Shown: positions 49,457-57,802 of the stretch, piece after piece
Layout of the letters: the number at the start of each line of letters is the position of its first letter
Position numbering within the stretch: the stretch's first letter is position 1
Assembly: GCA_964398655.1 (NCBI GenBank)
Contig: CAYNNG010000002.1
Location: forward strand, 1 to 64,000
Length of the DNA: 64,000 bases
Origin: SFFI01 sp964398655
GTDB taxonomy: Bacteria; Bacillota; Clostridia; Saccharofermentanales; DTU023
Direction of reading: 5' to 3'
Translations under genes and position numbers: made by a program
The notes under the pieces: model-generated
What the model saw: only the letters and a program-made list of their open reading frames with translations
Told to the model about the DNA's origin: nothing
Database searches by the model: none

Positions 49457-49518
49457 GATAGGCAAAAAGTGCCGATAAGCCAGAGTTTTACAGCAGATCG
49501 CCAAAAAACTGTCTAGGC

Positions 49519-49548
49519 TTGACAAGGTCCAAAGGCCATACGTATAAT
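49519..49548 (+). promoter_or_regulatory. Promoter of the His-Gln-Lys tRNA operon
   Basis: Consensus TTGACA (49519-49524), 18 bases, TATAAT (49543-49548), 33 bases before tRNA-His. Confidence 0.85.
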
Positions 49549-49580
49549 GCTAAGCGTGCTCAAAAGTGCTCTGACAGCAC

Positions 49581-49658
49581 GGTGGTATTAGCTCAGTTGG
49601 TTAGAGTGCCAGGTTGTGGCCCTGGAGGTCATGGGTTCGAATCCCATATACCACCCCA
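49581..49658 (+). tRNA. tRNA-His (GTG)
   Basis: Cloverleaf with acceptor GTGGTAT/ATACCAC preceded by the extra G-1 (49581), anticodon arm CCAGG-TTGTGGC-CCTGG, T arm with GGTTCGAATCC; discriminator C opposite G-1, CCA encoded. Confidence 0.96.
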
Positions 49659-49674
49659 CTTTGCACACGAACAT

Positions 49675-49749
49675 TGGGGTATAGCCAAGCGGTAAGGCAC
49701 GGGACTTTGACTCCCGCATGCGTAGGTTCAAATCCTGCTACCCCAGCCA
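49675..49749 (+). tRNA. tRNA-Gln (TTG)
   Basis: Acceptor TGGGGTA/TACCCCA, anticodon loop CTTTGAC (TTG), T arm GGTTCAAATCC, discriminator G, CCA encoded at 49747-49749. Confidence 0.96.
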
Positions 49750-49825
49750 GATTCATTAGCTCAGCCGGTAGAGCACCTGACTTTTAATCAGGGGGTCGAG
49801 GGTTCGAATCCCTCATGAATCACCA
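49750..49825 (+). tRNA. tRNA-Lys (TTT)
   Basis: Acceptor GATTCAT/ATGAATC, anticodon loop CTTTTAA (TTT), T arm GGTTCGAATCC, CCA encoded. Its first base directly follows the CCA of tRNA-Gln, with no spacer. Confidence 0.96.
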
Positions 49826-49828
49826 AAC

Positions 49829-49862
49829 AAAAACCCCGTAATTTAGTATTGCGGGGTTTTTT
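49829..49862. terminator. Terminator after the tRNA operon (possibly bidirectional)
   Basis: AAAACCCCG with CGGGGTTTTTT, stem extended by TAAT/ATTG, ending in a long T-run. It also stands at the end of the convergent ogt gene. Confidence 0.85.
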
Positions 49863-49878
49863 GTTCTCTTTTTCTCAT

Positions 49879-50955
49879 TTATTGGTCTAACTGTTTATAG
49901 TTAAAAAGTTCTAAATTTAGCAGCCTGTCTTTTATCTCTACGCCCCCAGAAAAGCCGACCAACTGCCCATCTTGGCCGATAACTCGATGACAGGGGATTA
50001 GCAGGGGGAGAGGATTAGCCCCGCAGGCTCCGCCCACCGCCCTGGCGTAGGTATGGGCTTTAGCGGGACCGACAATTCGAGCAGCCAGGTCGCTATAAGA
50101 CCAGGCTGTGCCGTAGGGAATCTGACTAATTTGAGCCCAGACCTGCTTTTGAAATTTTGTCCCCTGGAGAATTTTATAGGGTAGGTCAAAACCGACAGTT
50201 GAACCAGCCAAATAGGACTTTGCTTGGCGTTCTGCCTCTAAAAGCAGAGGGGAATAGCTGATCGGAGCGGCAGGCTTAGCTGCGGTTATTTGCCCGTTTG
50301 GCTGATAACGCAGATCTCCACCCAGAAGACCCAGGTCGTTCAAGAGAAAGGCCGGGGGGCCTGGGGAGAAAGTCTGGCGGGGCTGGATAAAATGCACAGC
50401 TATGATGTGGTCGTGACTGCTGTCCTCTTCAAACATAATGCCAAAATTGTGGAAGGGGAGATGGATAACAGGTGAAGAAAGGGTCAGGCGGTGCAGGTAA
50501 AAGCCCCAAGTAGCGTGGGGCCAGGGACCAGATCCGCTGGGATGCTGCCAGCACTTTATATTCGCCGCTTCCAGCTGCTGGAGGACTTTATCCGAAGGCG
50601 GGCTGGCGCTTAGTTCTACGGTCAGATCATATAAAGCGGGAAGATTGAAGAATAGGTCCTCGCAGAGAGCTAGGCAGTCTTCTGCGCTGAGGTTTGTCTC
50701 TGGTGCGGGATAAACTAGGGCCCGGCTGCCACTTGATCCTTGAGGTCCCGACTGCAGTAGCACCAGGCTCTGCTCGGCTTGGTCAGACTGCCAGAGAAAG
50801 ATATTGCTTGGTGGGAAAGCCTGGAGCCAGCTCCGCATGAAGTCTTGCCTCCGCCGGGTAGTTTTTAATAAGTCAGAAGGCAGAGGAAAGTTCTTAAGCT
50901 GCCGGTTATCTTTAAGCCGCAGCTTGCTTAAATTATGACCGGACCCAGGTTTCAT
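49879..50955 (-). CDS. ogt: Methylated-DNA-protein cysteine methyltransferase with unknown N-terminal extension
   Basis: About 358 residues from ATG 50955 (GTG 50979 is in frame and follows a better site). The C-terminal 95 residues are a complete MGMT/Ogt domain: GTKFQKQVWAQISQIPYGTA, RAVGGACGANPLPLLIPCHR with the methyl-accepting cysteine, then GFSGGVEIKDRLLNLE. It takes alkyl groups from O6-alkylguanine in DNA. The N-terminal 240 residues match nothing I recognise; they are soluble, with LVYPAPETNLSAEDCLALCED and an IHLPFHNFGIMFEEDSSHDH stretch. The gene overlaps the end of dfrA and is the last of a thyA-dfrA-ogt cluster. Confidence 0.85.
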   Translation of the reverse strand: MKPGSGHNLSKLRLKDNRQLKNFPLPSDLLKTTRRRQDFMRSWLQAFPPSNIFLWQSDQAEQSLVLLQSGPQGSSGSRALVYPAPETNLSAEDCLALCEDLFFNLPALYDLTVELSASPPSDKVLQQLEAANIKCWQHPSGSGPWPHATWGFYLHRLTLSSPVIHLPFHNFGIMFEEDSSHDHIIAVHFIQPRQTFSPGPPAFLLNDLGLLGGDLRYQPNGQITAAKPAAPISYSPLLLEAERQAKSYLAGSTVGFDLPYKILQGTKFQKQVWAQISQIPYGTAWSYSDLAARIVGPAKAHTYARAVGGACGANPLPLLIPCHRVIGQDGQLVGFSGGVEIKDRLLNLELFNYKQLDQ

Positions 50956-51436
50956 AACGGAATCTAATATCTCCTTCACTTAGACAAGGCCCCTGGTCTT
51001 GCAGGACAAAACTATGCGCAGGGAGGTCGGGAAAGTGGGCATCTGCAGGAAAGACTTGGTATATCCTGGTAAGTTCCACGCGGTGAGTATAGGGGAGGAG
51101 GGAGGCGTAAACAGAGGCGCCGCCAATAATGCAAAAGTCATCTTCGGTTCTCCCTGCCTCTTTAAGTTCCGCAAGGCGGGCCAGAAGGTCGTCCAAAGAG
51201 CGCATAATCTCTCCTCCGGGGACTTCTTCGGCTTTCAGCTTGCGGCTGAGAATGAGGTTTTTCCTGCCGGGCAAAACCTTTTTCCCGGGGAAGGTAGCCA
51301 GGGTCTTGGCGCCGTAGATTAAGACCTTGCCCATGGTAATTTGCTTGAAACGTTTTAAATCCTGGCGGATAGGCTGCAGGAGCTGTCCATCTCGTCCAAT
51401 GCCGTTGGCTTGATCTATGGCTACTATAGCAATCAT
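50933..51436 (-). CDS. dfrA: Dihydrofolate reductase
   Basis: 167 residues. It reduces dihydrofolate to tetrahydrofolate. The core is recognisable: MIAIVAIDQANGIGRDGQLL, IRQDLKRFKQITMGK with the substrate-binding Asp, then LPGRKNLILSRK and DDFCIIGGASVYASLLP. It is diverged: the usual LPW is LLQ, and the NADPH-phosphate-binding GRxT is GAKT. thyA lies 93 bases upstream in the same direction, and the two enzymes recycle folate together in dTMP synthesis. Confidence 0.9.
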   Translation of the reverse strand: MIAIVAIDQANGIGRDGQLLQPIRQDLKRFKQITMGKVLIYGAKTLATFPGKKVLPGRKNLILSRKLKAEEVPGGEIMRSLDDLLARLAELKEAGRTEDDFCIIGGASVYASLLPYTHRVELTRIYQVFPADAHFPDLPAHSFVLQDQGPCLSEGDIRFRYETWVRS

Positions 51437-51529
51437 GTTTATCCTTATCTAATGTGGTGGCCACTTCTGCTTTTTCCTGCTGGGGCAAGCAGGAGGGGCT
51501 GAGCGGGGCTAAACTTGCCTATCAAGAGC

Positions 51530-52357
51530 TTAGATAGCCACAGGAATGTCTTTTAATTGTGGCCCGTGCTGGTAGTTTTCCAACTGGAAATCTTCCGGTT
51601 TAAAGTCGTAGAAGCTTTGGACTTCAGGATTGATTAGCAGTTTGGGCGCGGGGTAGGTCTCTCGAGTTAGGAGTTCCTCCATCAAGGGGATATGGCGGTC
51701 ATAAATATGGGCATCGGCGATCACATGTACTAATTCCCCGACTTCCAATTGACATTCTCGGGCCAGCATATGGATAAGAATGGCATACTGCACAACATTC
51801 CAGCCATTGGCAATTAGCATGTCTTGGCTCCTTTGGTTTAATAGCCCGGAGAGCCGCCCCTGGTCTACGTGAAAGGTCATGGAGTAGGCGCAGGGGTAGA
51901 GGGACATTTCTGGCAGGTCCTGAATGTTGTACATGTGACAAATGAGCCGGCGGCTTTCAGGGTTTTCCTTGATATCCTTGATGAGCCTGTCCACCTGGTC
52001 AAACTCTCCATCTGCATAACGAGTTTTCTGCGCGAGCTGGTAACCATAAGCTTTGCCAATGGTGCCATCTTCCTTAGCCCAGGCATCCCAAATATGTGAA
52101 TTTAAATCCGCGATGCGATTAGACTTTTGTTGCCAAATCCAGAGCAGTTCATCTACACATTTTTGCAGAGGAACGGGACGGAGCGTAAGAATAGGGAATT
52201 CCTTTTGTAAATCATAACGGTTTATCAGGGCAAAGACTTTTTTGGTACGAGCGGGCGTACCGTCTGACCAAACCGCGCGAACCTTGCCCGTCTGCCAGGT
52301 GCCTTGGTCGAGAATTTGCCTGGCGCTGGCTTGAAATACTTGGTCGGCATAGCTCAT
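51530..52357 (-). CDS. thyA: Thymidylate synthase, diverged ThyA
   Basis: 275 residues. It methylates dUMP to dTMP with methylene-tetrahydrofolate. The catalytic cysteine is in MSLYPCAYSMTFHV, followed by NQRSQDMLIANGWNVVQYAIL (nucleotide-binding Arg, Ser, Asp and Asn) and ADAHIYDRHIPLMEELL (His/Tyr binding ribose). The normally conserved PCH is PCA. Length fits the short ThyA class. The start is ATG 52357. dUMP would come from the dut gene at 24.4 kb. Confidence 0.9.
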   Translation of the reverse strand: MSYADQVFQASARQILDQGTWQTGKVRAVWSDGTPARTKKVFALINRYDLQKEFPILTLRPVPLQKCVDELLWIWQQKSNRIADLNSHIWDAWAKEDGTIGKAYGYQLAQKTRYADGEFDQVDRLIKDIKENPESRRLICHMYNIQDLPEMSLYPCAYSMTFHVDQGRLSGLLNQRSQDMLIANGWNVVQYAILIHMLARECQLEVGELVHVIADAHIYDRHIPLMEELLTRETYPAPKLLINPEVQSFYDFKPEDFQLENYQHGPQLKDIPVAI

Positions 52358-52475
52358 AAACGCGTAACCTCAAATCATAATAAATAAGGCGTTCTTCAAG
52401 AAGCTGCCAGTAGGGCCGAGGATCCTGAGAAAGCCTTGGTACACAATGGATAAAACGATTATAGTTTAGGGCAAC

Positions 52476-52504
52476 TTGCATTTCAACTTATGACAGGCTA
52501 GAAT
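52476..52504 (+). promoter_or_regulatory. Promoter of tRNA-Pro
   Basis: TTGCAT (52476-52481), 17 bases, TAGAAT (52499-52504), 13 bases before the tRNA. Confidence 0.6.
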
Positions 52505-52516
52505 TTACCAGAGTTT

Positions 52517-52592
52517 CGGGGTGTAGCTCAGGTGGTAGAGCGCTTGGTTCGGGACCAAGAGGCCGCTGGTTCGAGTCCAGTCACTCCGACCA
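52517..52592 (+). tRNA. tRNA-Pro (CGG)
   Basis: Acceptor CGGGGTG/CACTCCG, anticodon loop TTCGGGA (CGG), T arm GGTTCGAGTCC, discriminator A, CCA encoded. The L,D-transpeptidase gene begins 30 bases on, possibly read from the same promoter. Confidence 0.95.
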
Positions 52593-52622
52593 GTTTTTCG
52601 CTTGAACTTAAGGGAGGGTGCT

Positions 52623-53771
52623 ATGTCTAACCCCCAGCGGACCCCTAAATCACGTAATTTAATGGCTTTTCTTATTGTGCCATTGGGCTTTATAGCTTTT
52701 TTCTGCTTGGTCGTTTTCCTGTTATATTTCAATGATGAGCTGGACCGCAGGATGCTTGCGGATGCTACTGACCAGAGCAAGACTCAAGTCAGCCCAAGCT
52801 CGCTAGAGGAGGCGGCAGCCGGCCAGATTGTTGAGTTGGCGACTACAAGGGCTGCACCCTCTGCAACTGAAAGGCAGGAAGAAAAAACTAGTTCTGCGGA
52901 AGGCTTGATCGGTCCCGAGAATCCTAAGGCTAAGGACAAGATTTTCTGGCGGGATTTAGATGACCTTTATGAGGAGATTCAAGACCGCCGCCAGCATGTG
53001 GAGGATTATCAAACACCTATTAGCCGGCTCCTGATCTTCTTAGACGAGCAATATGTTGCAGCCTACGGTCCTGATGACCAGGGACAGGAAGTGCTCCTTA
53101 GGACTTTCCCTTGTTCTAGCGGCATTGTACCTGGCCACACTCCCTTAGGCCAGCATACTTTAGGAGCTAAGTGGCCTGACCCCTGGTTATTCGATAATGC
53201 GAGAGCTCAATATGGTTACCAGATCCAGGGCAATATTTTGTTTCACTCTCTGCCTTCCTATGATGGCAGCCTTAAGAGTGGACTGAAATTATCTGACCTG
53301 AATTCCATGGGCTATGCAGCTTCCCATGGCTGTGTGCGGTTGTTCTGCATGGATGCTAAGTGGCTGTATGAAAATGCTCCTGCGGGCTGTCCGGTTGAGG
53401 TTTTACAAAATAGGGGAGAGAAATATGCTGAGCTCCCGGACCATGTTTTTTACCTCCGGCTTAAAGACGGCGCTCCCCAATGGGACCCCACGGATCCTGA
53501 TCCAGAGAATCCCTATCATGACCAGGAAGTTTTAAAGAAGTGGGCAGTGGAGGAGCCCTGGCTGCAGGAATACGAGGTAATTCCTCCTGTTTGGCCTGAC
53601 TTTAGCGCGATCCCAGAATCCCCTGTTCCCGCAGAATCTGAAGCAGCGACCAGTCAGGAAACAGAACCAGCCTATACTGGGCCTACTAGCCCACCGCCGC
53701 TGAAGCCCACGTCGGCCCCGGAGGTCACAATGCAGGAGACCAGTCCTCCACCCCTTGAACCTGCTAATTAG
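52623..53771 (+). CDS. L,D-transpeptidase, membrane-anchored, proline-rich tail
   Basis: 382 residues from ATG 52623, with GGGAGGG upstream. One N-terminal helix (about 13-37), a linker, then a YkuD catalytic domain (about 140-270) with the signature HSLPSYDG...ASHGCVRLF, whose histidine and cysteine are intact. YkuD enzymes form 3-3 crosslinks in peptidoglycan or attach proteins to it. After the domain comes WDPTDPDPENPYHDQE, then a 70-residue proline/threonine-rich tail. The downstream gene is a paralogue with the same post-domain motif. Confidence 0.9.
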   Translation: MSNPQRTPKSRNLMAFLIVPLGFIAFFCLVVFLLYFNDELDRRMLADATDQSKTQVSPSSLEEAAAGQIVELATTRAAPSATERQEEKTSSAEGLIGPENPKAKDKIFWRDLDDLYEEIQDRRQHVEDYQTPISRLLIFLDEQYVAAYGPDDQGQEVLLRTFPCSSGIVPGHTPLGQHTLGAKWPDPWLFDNARAQYGYQIQGNILFHSLPSYDGSLKSGLKLSDLNSMGYAASHGCVRLFCMDAKWLYENAPAGCPVEVLQNRGEKYAELPDHVFYLRLKDGAPQWDPTDPDPENPYHDQEVLKKWAVEEPWLQEYEVIPPVWPDFSAIPESPVPAESEAATSQETEPAYTGPTSPPPLKPTSAPEVTMQETSPPPLEPAN

Positions 53772-53880
53772 CAGGCTAAGCAGGTTGGCTAGGCTTTGAC
53801 CGTCTACTCGTCTATAATAGATCCTGCAATTAAGAGAACTTTACCGAACTGCTAACAGCTCAGCGGGGCTGTTACTGCCT

Positions 53881-54816
53881 GTGCGCAAAATTATGAAACT
53901 ACATAGATTAGAAAAAATTTTACTTACGGTTGCTATAACTCTCGTCCTGGTGACAGGGGTGGTCTATGCTGCGGAGACCATCCTAACTAAACCTGACAAG
54001 CTAGAAAGCCAGGAAAGCTTCAGCTTCGCTAATCCTTCCAACCCAGCAGAGGCAAGTCCAGAATTAACTGCCAACTCTCAGGAGCTAGGGAAGGAGGGCA
54101 GCTCTTCCGCCACTGATACCAGGCAGGAGGAAGAAACAAGTTTGCCGGATGCAGAAAAGGCTAAGCCTGACCCCCGGGTGGGTCTTGAACCTATTCCTGA
54201 CCAGGAGAGCGACCTAGACCGGATTAAGCGTCTGATTGCCCCGGAGAGCCCTGGTGACCCCGCAAAGGACTATATGATCCGGGTCTTCAAAGATAAACAG
54301 TTGGTGACAGTTTTTGAAGATCCCAAGGGGGACGGTTCTTTTGACTATCTGATCAAGGCTTTTAACTGCTCTACGGCGGCTGAGGGCTACGACACTCCCA
54401 GTGGACAGCACCAGCTGGGGCTCAAGCTCTACTCTGGCTATATGATCGACGCTTCTTATGGGCAATACTGTTCAGAATTTTTGCAATACCACTACTTCCA
54501 TGCCGTACCCTCTTATGGTGGAGTAGAAGAATCCGGGGTTAGCTGGGAAGACTACAACAAATTGGGCCAGGTAGCTTCACATGGCTGTATCCGCTTAGAG
54601 ACCAAGGCGGCCAAATGGATCTATGATTACTGCAAGGAAGCTACGCCCGTGGAAATCTTAGAATCCTCAGAGGACTTTCCCTATCTGCCAGAGAAGGTCG
54701 ACCAGCTGAGAATGTCACCGGATGGCCCTGCCTGGGATCCGACAAATCCCAATCCCCTCAATCCCTATCAGCAAGATCCCAGCATCCTCTTGGACTACAA
54801 CCGACAGGATAGCTAG
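53881..54816 (+). CDS. L,D-transpeptidase, second copy
   Basis: 311 residues from GTG 53881; ATG 53893 is also in frame. A signal-anchor helix (about 11-31, ILLTVAITLVLVTGVVYAAE) may be a cleavable signal sequence ending AxA-like. The YkuD domain (about 135-260) keeps VASHGCIRLETKAAKWIY. It ends with WDPTNPNPLNPYQQDPS, the same post-domain motif as its neighbour but without the long proline tail. A TATAAT at 53813-53818 suggests a separate promoter. Confidence 0.9.
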   Translation: MRKIMKLHRLEKILLTVAITLVLVTGVVYAAETILTKPDKLESQESFSFANPSNPAEASPELTANSQELGKEGSSSATDTRQEEETSLPDAEKAKPDPRVGLEPIPDQESDLDRIKRLIAPESPGDPAKDYMIRVFKDKQLVTVFEDPKGDGSFDYLIKAFNCSTAAEGYDTPSGQHQLGLKLYSGYMIDASYGQYCSEFLQYHYFHAVPSYGGVEESGVSWEDYNKLGQVASHGCIRLETKAAKWIYDYCKEATPVEILESSEDFPYLPEKVDQLRMSPDGPAWDPTNPNPLNPYQQDPSILLDYNRQDS

Positions 54817-54827
54817 TGACGCGCCTA

Positions 54828-54890
54828 TTGATTTAGGTGTATATATAAATTATCATCTCGTTTGCCAATAGAATAAGTATGCGCTAAATA
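54828..54890 (+). promoter_or_regulatory. Candidate promoters of pfp
   Basis: TTGATT-17-TATCAT (54828-54856) and TTGCCA-17-TAAATA (54862-54890) both fit sigma-A spacing. I cannot tell which is used. Confidence 0.45.
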
Positions 54891-54908
54891 CAGTTTAGGA
54901 GGTTAAGT

Positions 54909-56159
54909 ATGAAAGGAAACCTAATTTACGGACAATCTGGTGGCCCGACTTCAGTCATTAACGCAAGTGCAGCAGGGGTTTTTTTGGAAGCCCTGGCGCA
55001 CAAGGAAGATATTGAAAAAGTTTATGCCGCTCATCATGGCATCGTAGGTATTTTAGAAGAGGACTTTTTTGACATGGGCCAGGAGGATCCTAAAGAACTG
55101 GAACTCCTGAAACAAACGCCTTCTTCAGAACTGGGCTCTTGCCGCTATAAGCTTGCTGCTTTGGAAGAGGATGAGAGTGACTATGCGCGTATCCTAGAGG
55201 TCTTCAAGAAATATAATATTAGGTATTTTCTCTACAATGGAGGTAATGACTCCATGGATACCTGCTCAAAGATTTCCAAGTACCTGCGGTCTAAAAACTA
55301 CGATTGCCGCGTAATGGGAGTTCCCAAGACTATAGATAATGACTTAGCGGTAACAGACCACTGCCCTGGCTATGGCTCTGCGGCGCGCTACATTGTCACC
55401 ACCTTAATGGAAATTTATAAAGACGCTACGGTTTATGATTCTGGACAAATTACCTTGGTGGAAATCATGGGTCGGCATGCGGGCTGGCTAACCGCGGCTT
55501 CTGCGGTAGCCACAGCTAAAGGCTGCGGCCCCGACCTGATTTATTTGCCAGAGCGAGTTTTTGATCTGGAGAAGGTTATTGCGGATATCCAGAAAGTTTA
55601 TGAGCGCAAGGGCAAGGTTATTGTTTGCTTCTCCGAGGGCGTACAGACAGCCGATGGTAAGTTTATTCCCGAATTAGACCCGAATGCTGACCTCTCCGTA
55701 GACGCCTTTGGTCACAAACAACTGGGTGGTGCGGCAGAAGCTTTAGCCAAAATTGTGGGCGCCCGTATTCCTACCAAGATCAGGGCGATCGAACTTTCTC
55801 TCATGCAGCGCTGCGCAGCCCATCTGGCTTCGGAGCGTGATGTGGAAGATAGCTTCATGGCGGGACAGGCCGCCGTACGTGCTGCTCTGGAGGGGAAAAC
55901 GGACCTGATGATTGGCTTTGCCCGCCCCCTGAGCGGAGAGTACAAAACAGAAATCCAGGAAATTCCTCTGGAGCTTGTGGCCAATGCTGAGAAAAAAGTC
56001 CCAGATGAATGGATCCAGAAGGACGGAAACGGTCTGGAAAATGCTTTCTTAGACTACGTTATGCCCCTGCTCTCTGGTCAGCCGGAACGTATTTTGGATG
56101 AACATGGCCTGCCGCGTTTTGCCAAGCTAAAGTTTGTGCAAGCCGGAAAAGGTAAATAA
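54909..56159 (+). CDS. pfp: 6-phosphofructokinase, probably PPi-dependent
   Basis: 416 residues. It phosphorylates fructose-6-phosphate. The N-terminal GQSGGPTSVINAS is the phosphate-binding loop. NGGNDSMDT has Asp where ATP-dependent enzymes have Gly, and VPKTIDND carries the lysine typical of PPi users; both point to PPi as phosphoryl donor. EIMGRHAGWLTAASAVA is the substrate-binding MGR loop. AGGAGG precedes the ATG. PPi-dependent glycolysis saves ATP in anaerobes. The next gene follows 11 bases later. Confidence 0.9.
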   Translation: MKGNLIYGQSGGPTSVINASAAGVFLEALAHKEDIEKVYAAHHGIVGILEEDFFDMGQEDPKELELLKQTPSSELGSCRYKLAALEEDESDYARILEVFKKYNIRYFLYNGGNDSMDTCSKISKYLRSKNYDCRVMGVPKTIDNDLAVTDHCPGYGSAARYIVTTLMEIYKDATVYDSGQITLVEIMGRHAGWLTAASAVATAKGCGPDLIYLPERVFDLEKVIADIQKVYERKGKVIVCFSEGVQTADGKFIPELDPNADLSVDAFGHKQLGGAAEALAKIVGARIPTKIRAIELSLMQRCAAHLASERDVEDSFMAGQAAVRAALEGKTDLMIGFARPLSGEYKTEIQEIPLELVANAEKKVPDEWIQKDGNGLENAFLDYVMPLLSGQPERILDEHGLPRFAKLKFVQAGKGK

Positions 56160-56170
56160 GCATTAGATAA

Positions 56171-57661
56171 ATGTTACGCGCTATACTGACCAGCCACATC
56201 AGCAAGGATGACCTTAATACCTTGAGCCTACAGCTCAATGGCGCTCTAATCGGTCAGGCTGATGCGGCAAAATCGGGCAACCGGGTAATTAGCGGCAACC
56301 GGGAAATCCACCTGGTTGCTGGCTTTTATGCTAATACAGGGGATAGGGCAGAACGGAGATATATCCAAGAGCAAAATCGCTTGTTTAAGCTGCTGTTTGC
56401 CGATTTACAAACCCAGGGCCTGGCTGCGCTGCCAGTCTTGGCCCATAAACATTTCCCAGAGGCGGCTTTCCTCTTGATTGCCTCTGCGGAAATGGTTTTA
56501 GTGTGGCAGGATGCGCAAAAAGGCGTCTATTTACTGAGACACAAAGAACTCTATCGCCTGCAGCCGACCCTCAGACCTAGAGGACTGTGGCCGGGGGACT
56601 GGATGACCTATGGAGATTTTTACGCTTTTGTTCCTCAAGAAGAGGATCTCTTGCTATTCTTAGCGCCTGAATTTGTGGACCGCTTTAAGCCGGAGCAATT
56701 GGAGGAAGTTTTTTCCTCCAAGCTCCAGCTCTTCTCCATGATGTCAGAACTAAACCGGTTGGGCCGGACCTATGGCTTTAACTTTGAACAGTCTTGGCTG
56801 GCCATGCAGTTCCAGCGTTTGGAAGTAAACCGCATCTATAAAGGCCACGCAAACGAGTTCCTCAGCGAGGAGGTACGCCGTATTGCCCGCACTGAGGACT
56901 TCACTAAGGCCATACCGCGTTCCAAGGTTTCTCGCGTTTTGCACGGCCAAGACCTAATACCTGTGCGCGACCCTAAGCCCATACTGAGACCCGCCAATTT
57001 AGGTCCCAGACCGCCTAGGCCTGACCAAGCAGACCGTCCGCGTCTGGGTGACTGGCAGCGGAACCGCCAGGATGCCAGCCGGATTAATTTAATCAATGAA
57101 GAGGATCGGCAGAAGCGCCAGGCGATGCTGGATACCTATGCCCAGCGCCGCGACCCCATGGATGATTATTTTGATAAAGTTAGGGAGTTTTCTTTTACGC
57201 CCCTCAAAACCAAAATACGGCAGCTGCTGGGCAAATTTTTTAACCTCTGGCCAGGTCAGCCTTTCCTCTCGAAGTTTTTTGCCAGCTCCTGTGTGGTTCT
57301 ACTCGTGCTAATCCTGGCCCTAGGCGTGCAGGGTGTTACCCGCAAACGTGGACAAGCAGAGCCTATTCGAGATACAGAACCGGTAATCGCTACAGAGCTG
57401 CCTGACCGGGATGCTGTAGTCCAGGCCCCTTTGGAGACTAACCTAGAGGTGCAGCAGCTGGTTACGGTCAACAATCTGCAGATTCGCCAGGCTAAAGATC
57501 CCAGCTCCGCCTTGATTGCCTCAATTAAGCGGGGAGAAGTCGTGGTGCAATTGGCGCCGGAAGAAGACGGTTGGGTCTATGTCAGAGCGGACCAAGGAGT
57601 GGAGGGATATGTCTATGCTTCTTACCTATTTTCCCGCGAAACGGAAACTAGTGAGCAATAA
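56171..57661 (+). CDS. Membrane protein with phosphatase-like N-terminal region and extracellular SH3b domain
   Basis: 496 residues. One transmembrane helix (about 375-397, SSCVVLLVLILALGVQGV) separates a long cytoplasmic part from an extracellular SH3b domain (about 430-490, NNLQIRQAKDPSSALIASIK to VEGYVYASYLF). The cytoplasmic part (1-260) has a strand-rich pattern, AEMVLVWQDAQKGVYLLRHK then EEDLLLFLAPEFVDRF, reminiscent of the middle of PP2C-like phosphatases but without metal-binding DG motifs; I consider this only a hint. A basic linker (260-350) follows. SH3b domains bind peptidoglycan or wall polymers. Confidence 0.6.
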   Translation: MLRAILTSHISKDDLNTLSLQLNGALIGQADAAKSGNRVISGNREIHLVAGFYANTGDRAERRYIQEQNRLFKLLFADLQTQGLAALPVLAHKHFPEAAFLLIASAEMVLVWQDAQKGVYLLRHKELYRLQPTLRPRGLWPGDWMTYGDFYAFVPQEEDLLLFLAPEFVDRFKPEQLEEVFSSKLQLFSMMSELNRLGRTYGFNFEQSWLAMQFQRLEVNRIYKGHANEFLSEEVRRIARTEDFTKAIPRSKVSRVLHGQDLIPVRDPKPILRPANLGPRPPRPDQADRPRLGDWQRNRQDASRINLINEEDRQKRQAMLDTYAQRRDPMDDYFDKVREFSFTPLKTKIRQLLGKFFNLWPGQPFLSKFFASSCVVLLVLILALGVQGVTRKRGQAEPIRDTEPVIATELPDRDAVVQAPLETNLEVQQLVTVNNLQIRQAKDPSSALIASIKRGEVVVQLAPEEDGWVYVRADQGVEGYVYASYLFSRETETSEQ

Positions 57662-57665
57662 ACTC

Positions 57666-57695
57666 TGGACAAGTCCGGACTAAGTGCGTTATTAT
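57666..57695 (+). promoter_or_regulatory. Promoter of tRNA-Gly/tRNA-Arg
   Basis: TGGACA (57666-57671), 18 bases, TATTAT (57690-57695), 31 bases before tRNA-Gly. Confidence 0.5.
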
Positions 57696-57726
57696 GGCTT
57701 AGCTTTGAATTTGAGCTTACAGAAAC

Positions 57727-57800
57727 GCGGGTGTAGTTCAATGGTAGAACATCAGCCTTCCAAGCTGAATACGAGGGTTCGATTCCCTTCACCCGCTCCA
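57727..57800 (+). tRNA. tRNA-Gly (TCC)
   Basis: Acceptor GCGGGTG/CACCCGC, anticodon loop CTTCCAA (TCC), T arm GGTTCGATTCC, discriminator T, CCA encoded. Confidence 0.96.
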
Positions 57801-57802
57801 AT

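Noticed and set aside
52623..53771. Sortase substrate (LPxTG) in the L,D-transpeptidase tail
   Set aside because: The proline-rich tail ends without an LPxTG-like motif, hydrophobic span or basic end.
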